Below the pieces are notes generated by a model. The model was not told where the DNA came from. It saw only the letters and a program-made list of their open reading frames with translations, and did no database searches. The position numbers and the translations under genes were made by a program. Positions 61,061 through 64,000 of a DNA stretch of 64,000 nt are shown piece after piece. The DNA is taken from NCBI RefSeq assembly GCF_021462225.1, contig NC_061812.1:50151848-50215847 (forward strand), in the 5' to 3' direction. Origin of the DNA: Girardinichthys multiradiatus (Eukaryota > Chordata > Actinopteri > Cyprinodontiformes > Goodeidae). Position 1 is the stretch's first letter, and each line of letters starts with the position of its first letter.

Positions 61061-62429
61061 GAGAATTCAGAGGACGACAGTAAACGTTTGGAGAGAAAAC
61101 AACAGCATAATATTCCGTTTTCCTCACTTCCTGTAGACTGAACACATCGGATCATGTTTTCATTCGGATTAGGGACTGCAGTGTTCCCAATGCATTTGGG
61201 TTTGTATAAAAGCTTTTATCAGGATTTTGAGCTTTACTCACCTTTTTAAACACACTGCTGTTATTTTAAGCACAGCAGTTTAAACAGGCAATAGTTTATT
61301 ATATTTAGGCTACAATAACCAAGAACAACACTTGTTATCCATTAACCACTAACTGTAGAATGCTGTTTTAGGTCCACTATGTAAATATGAGCTTGTATTG
61401 TTGTTATAATGCATGTTCCTACAGAAATGTAAAGGAAACCCAGAGGGAGGGCTGATCATCTGTACCTTCACCGTCATGTCAGGGCTTCTTCAGCTCCTCT
61501 GTAAAGGAATCTTGAGTTTTCACTGTGTTTCTCCTCATGTCCCACTTGAACTGTGGGTCAGGACCATTTCCTGGTGGGTCGTTGTTACTGACATCAGGAA
61601 ACCGCCTCTTCAGCTAGTGACAGGACTGAGTTCTGGTTGTTTGGAGCAGTTCCTGCTACAGACCGTCACCTGAGGAGTGCTCACCCTTAGCTCCGAGCCT
61701 GTAGGGCTTCATCCTGTTTACAGAAGAGATGGGCTGAGACAAACACAGCAAGACTAAACCTAACAGATATAATAAGAGAGTTCATTTCTTCCTGAGCAAA
61801 GCTCTTTCCAGTGTTGTGTGGGAGAGGGCTATTTTATGCAAACTGGCAGATATTTCACCATCTGGAGCTTCCATCAAAATATGTCAATAAGGCCCTTCAG
61901 CACTGGGAAAAAGCTTCCAGCCCCGCCCACACACTCCTAGGAAAATATTCACTGTTTGGACAGATACTTCTTGCATAGAGCTAGAACTTTGTATCTAGTA
62001 GCTTTTAAAACTACGTTTATCCTGTCTTTAAGAACCATTTGAACCAAACACAGCAAAGCCATAGAAGAAGAACCACCACAAAGTTCATTTTAGCCAGATG
62101 AGTTGGATTTAGCTGGTTTTTATACCGTATTGCAATTTTTTTACGTGGCAATGATGGATTACAGGATTTTTTCATGGGCTTTTAAATATGAAAAATGTAT
62201 CTAGCAGAACTTCTTCAGCAGGATAATGTCTGTATTTGATGGTTCATATGATAAGAGGTCTCAATGAGATAGTTTACAGGCAGCTTTATATTGAGAAAGT
62301 CTAAATAAAGTTTTACTGCTTACACCACAGCTCACTATCTGAAGCACATGTGTTGTTTTCTGCTCCAGCAGAGTAATGAGTCAATCTCAAATTGCAATAA
62401 AGTGGTTCTCATCTGTGTAAAACCTTTTT
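61061..62429. other. Intergenic sequence, no gene seen
   Basis: AT-rich with a small frame at 61413-61673 that has no recognisable domain. I see no repeats with confidence. Confidence 0.35.
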
Positions 62430-64000
62430 GAAATGCTTCAACCACTCCATGTCGTGCCTCTTAAAACTAACTAAGTTAAAACCAAACAAATTAGTTACAG
62501 TGTCTTCTAGAATTGCACCGCTCAAGGTGGCAGCAGGTTGGAGTAGCTCTGTTACTTTTGATTCTGATTTATTCTTTTTTGGGAACTATGCCTCTTGTGG
62601 TGGATACAGTTGATTTTTTTTGGACAACTGTCCACTCCAGTGTCGGATGCTGTGCAGCTTGGAGGATTTTTCTTAATAATTTCTATTTTTGGACATTTGT
62701 TATGATGCATTGCCATGGCAACGGGGTTGTTTCTTACAACCGGGAGCAGCTGATTAATATCTCAAAAGCTCAAATAATACTTCAGCTACAACCCCAAATC
62801 CCTGATGAGTTGAAAAGGAGACGCCGTGGATGCAGAGCAGGAGCTAAGAGAAGAGAGAGAAGGAGGAAGTTCAAACCATCTCTTCCGTCGATTTTGATGG
62901 GCAATGTGAGATCGTTGGGAAACAAGTTGGATGAACTCCAAGCCCTACAAAGGACCCAGCCAGAGTACCGGGCATGCAGTATCATGTGTTTTACTGAGAC
63001 ATGGCTGCAGGATCATATCCCCGACTCCAGCGTCTCTCTGACGGGCTTTTTAACCATACGAGCAGACAGAGATTTAAAGAGGAGCGGCAAATGTAAAGGA
63101 GGTGGACTGGCAATACTTGTGAACAACAGATGGTGTAATCCAGGACATGTTACTGTGAAGTGTCATCTCTGCAGTCCAGATATTGAACTGTTGGCAGTAA
63201 GTTTTCGTTCATATTATTTACCTAGAGAGTTCACCAGTGTTATTTTGGCAACAGTTTACATTCCACCTTCCGCTGTTGCTGACACTGCATGTGATGCCAT
63301 CAGCTCAGTTGTTGCTAAGCTACAGACACAAAACCCCAATGCTTTTGTGGCAATTTCTGGTGATTTTAACCACGCTTCAATCTCTGCTACACTTCCAACG
63401 TTTCAACAGTTTGTCAGCTGCTCTACCAGAGAAAACAAAACATTGGATTTGTTTTATGCAAATGTCAAGGACTCGTGCATCTCTACAGCAAGACCTCCTC
63501 TTGGCAAATCAAATCACAATCTTGTTTTTCTCTGCTCAAAATATAAGCCCCTTGTTCAGAGGCCACCTGTAACAAAGAGGACAGTGAGAAAATGGTTACA
63601 GGAAGCTGAAGAAGCTCTGCAAGGTTGCTTTGAGGCTACAGACTGGGACGCACTGTGCCAGCCACATGGAGAGGACATCAATGCCATGACTGAGTGTGTA
63701 ACCGACTATATAAACTTCTGTGTGGATAACATCATCCCCACCAGAACCGTGAGATGCTTCCCCAATAACAAACCTTGGATCACCAGTGACCTGAAGGACC
63801 TGCTTAACAAGAAAAAAAGAGCCTTCAGAGAGGGAAACAGAGAATTATTGAGGAGTTTACAGAAGCAACTTAAAGTCAAGATAAGAGACAGCAAGGAGGT
63901 GTACAAGAAGAAGCTGGAGAGCAAGCTCCAGCAAAACTATATCAGAGATGTGTGGACAGGGATGAAGAAGATCACAGGCTTCAAGCAGAAGGATGATCAG
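62430..64000 (+). mobile_element. LINE (CR1/L2-type), 5' portion running off the window
   Basis: A 5' leader of about 270 bp is followed by a long open frame that continues past the window edge. The element is in sense orientation. Since the 5' leader is present and the frame is open, it may be full-length, unlike the truncated copies elsewhere in the window. Confidence 0.8.
62702..64000 (+). CDS. LINE ORF with AP-type endonuclease, partial at right edge (more than 433 aa)
   Basis: The frame from ATG 62702 has 433 codons without a stop and is cut by the window end. Residues about 37-65 are a basic stretch (KRRRRGCRAGAKRRERRRKF). The endonuclease follows: Glu99 in TETWL, GGGLAILVNN at about 141-150, VYIPPS and Asp221 in GDFNH. 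The third catalytic site reads KSNH (Asn271) where functional relatives read SDH. The linker (NNKPWITSDLKDLLNKKKRA) then leads to the RT, which lies outside. The enzyme should nick target DNA to prime reverse transcription. With Asn in place of the catalytic Asp, this copy may be unable to do so. Confidence 0.88.
   Translation, partial: MMHCHGNGVVSYNREQLINISKAQIILQLQPQIPDELKRRRRGCRAGAKRRERRRKFKPSLPSILMGNVRSLGNKLDELQALQRTQPEYRACSIMCFTETWLQDHIPDSSVSLTGFLTIRADRDLKRSGKCKGGGLAILVNNRWCNPGHVTVKCHLCSPDIELLAVSFRSYYLPREFTSVILATVYIPPSAVADTACDAISSVVAKLQTQNPNAFVAISGDFNHASISATLPTFQQFVSCSTRENKTLDLFYANVKDSCISTARPPLGKSNHNLVFLCSKYKPLVQRPPVTKRTVRKWLQEAEEALQGCFEATDWDALCQPHGEDINAMTECVTDYINFCVDNIIPTRTVRCFPNNKPWITSDLKDLLNKKKRAFREGNRELLRSLQKQLKVKIRDSKEVYKKKLESKLQQNYIRDVWTGMKKITGFKQKDDQ

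Overview
This is vertebrate nuclear DNA, almost certainly from a teleost fish. The evidence is split, GT-AG-spliced genes, several families of Tc1-like transposons with TA target duplications, fish-type LINEs, and a heavily repeated intergenic landscape. The repeat families suggest a percomorph, possibly a killifish or livebearer relative, but that is only an impression. There is no bacterial gene, operon, CRISPR array or phage. Many reading frames on both strands are chance frames in repeats or introns.

Two host genes are supported, both on the + strand. At the left are the last two exons (1333-1382 and 17532-18050) of an IQSEC/BRAG-family Arf guanine-nucleotide exchange factor, most likely iqsec1. 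It ends in a His/Pro-rich tail and a C-terminal STVV PDZ ligand. A 16 kb intron separates the two exons. The stretch to about 23.28 kb may be a long 3' UTR.

The second gene is a complete acad9 (28631-57291). I could place all 18 coding exons. Every junction is GT-AG, every phase matches, and the joined frame is 630 codons plus stop. The product is a mitochondrial acyl-CoA dehydrogenase-fold protein that also serves in complex I assembly. Its introns hold most of the transposons in the window.

Mobile DNA dominates the rest. Three copies of one Tc1 family (9550-10396, 46248-47848, 50421-51988) have about 200-bp terminal inverted repeats and TA duplications; two carry open DD34E transposases. 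A different element with DD38E spacing (39535-41135) sits inside a LINE 3' UTR. An 812-bp deletion derivative lies at 48579-49390. Many older relics are also present. LINEs include a 5'-truncated frameshifted copy (2825-5546), L1 pieces (6450-9000 and 25660-26420), an L2-like copy with its 3' UTR (58690-60252) whose 3' end recurs several times, and the start of a LINE whose frame is open to the window edge (62702-64000).

The observations most worth following are these. A fragment of the IQSEC terminal exon is duplicated in its own intron (16767-16847) and fused to a retroposon. A multi-copy-looking unit on the minus strand encodes an unrecognised one-span membrane protein (10563-11456). A near-identical inverted pair of Tc1 elements brackets acad9 exon 17. 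A LINE frame that is otherwise open has lost the Asp of its endonuclease SDH motif. I found no clearly new multi-gene system; the membrane-protein unit is the nearest candidate.
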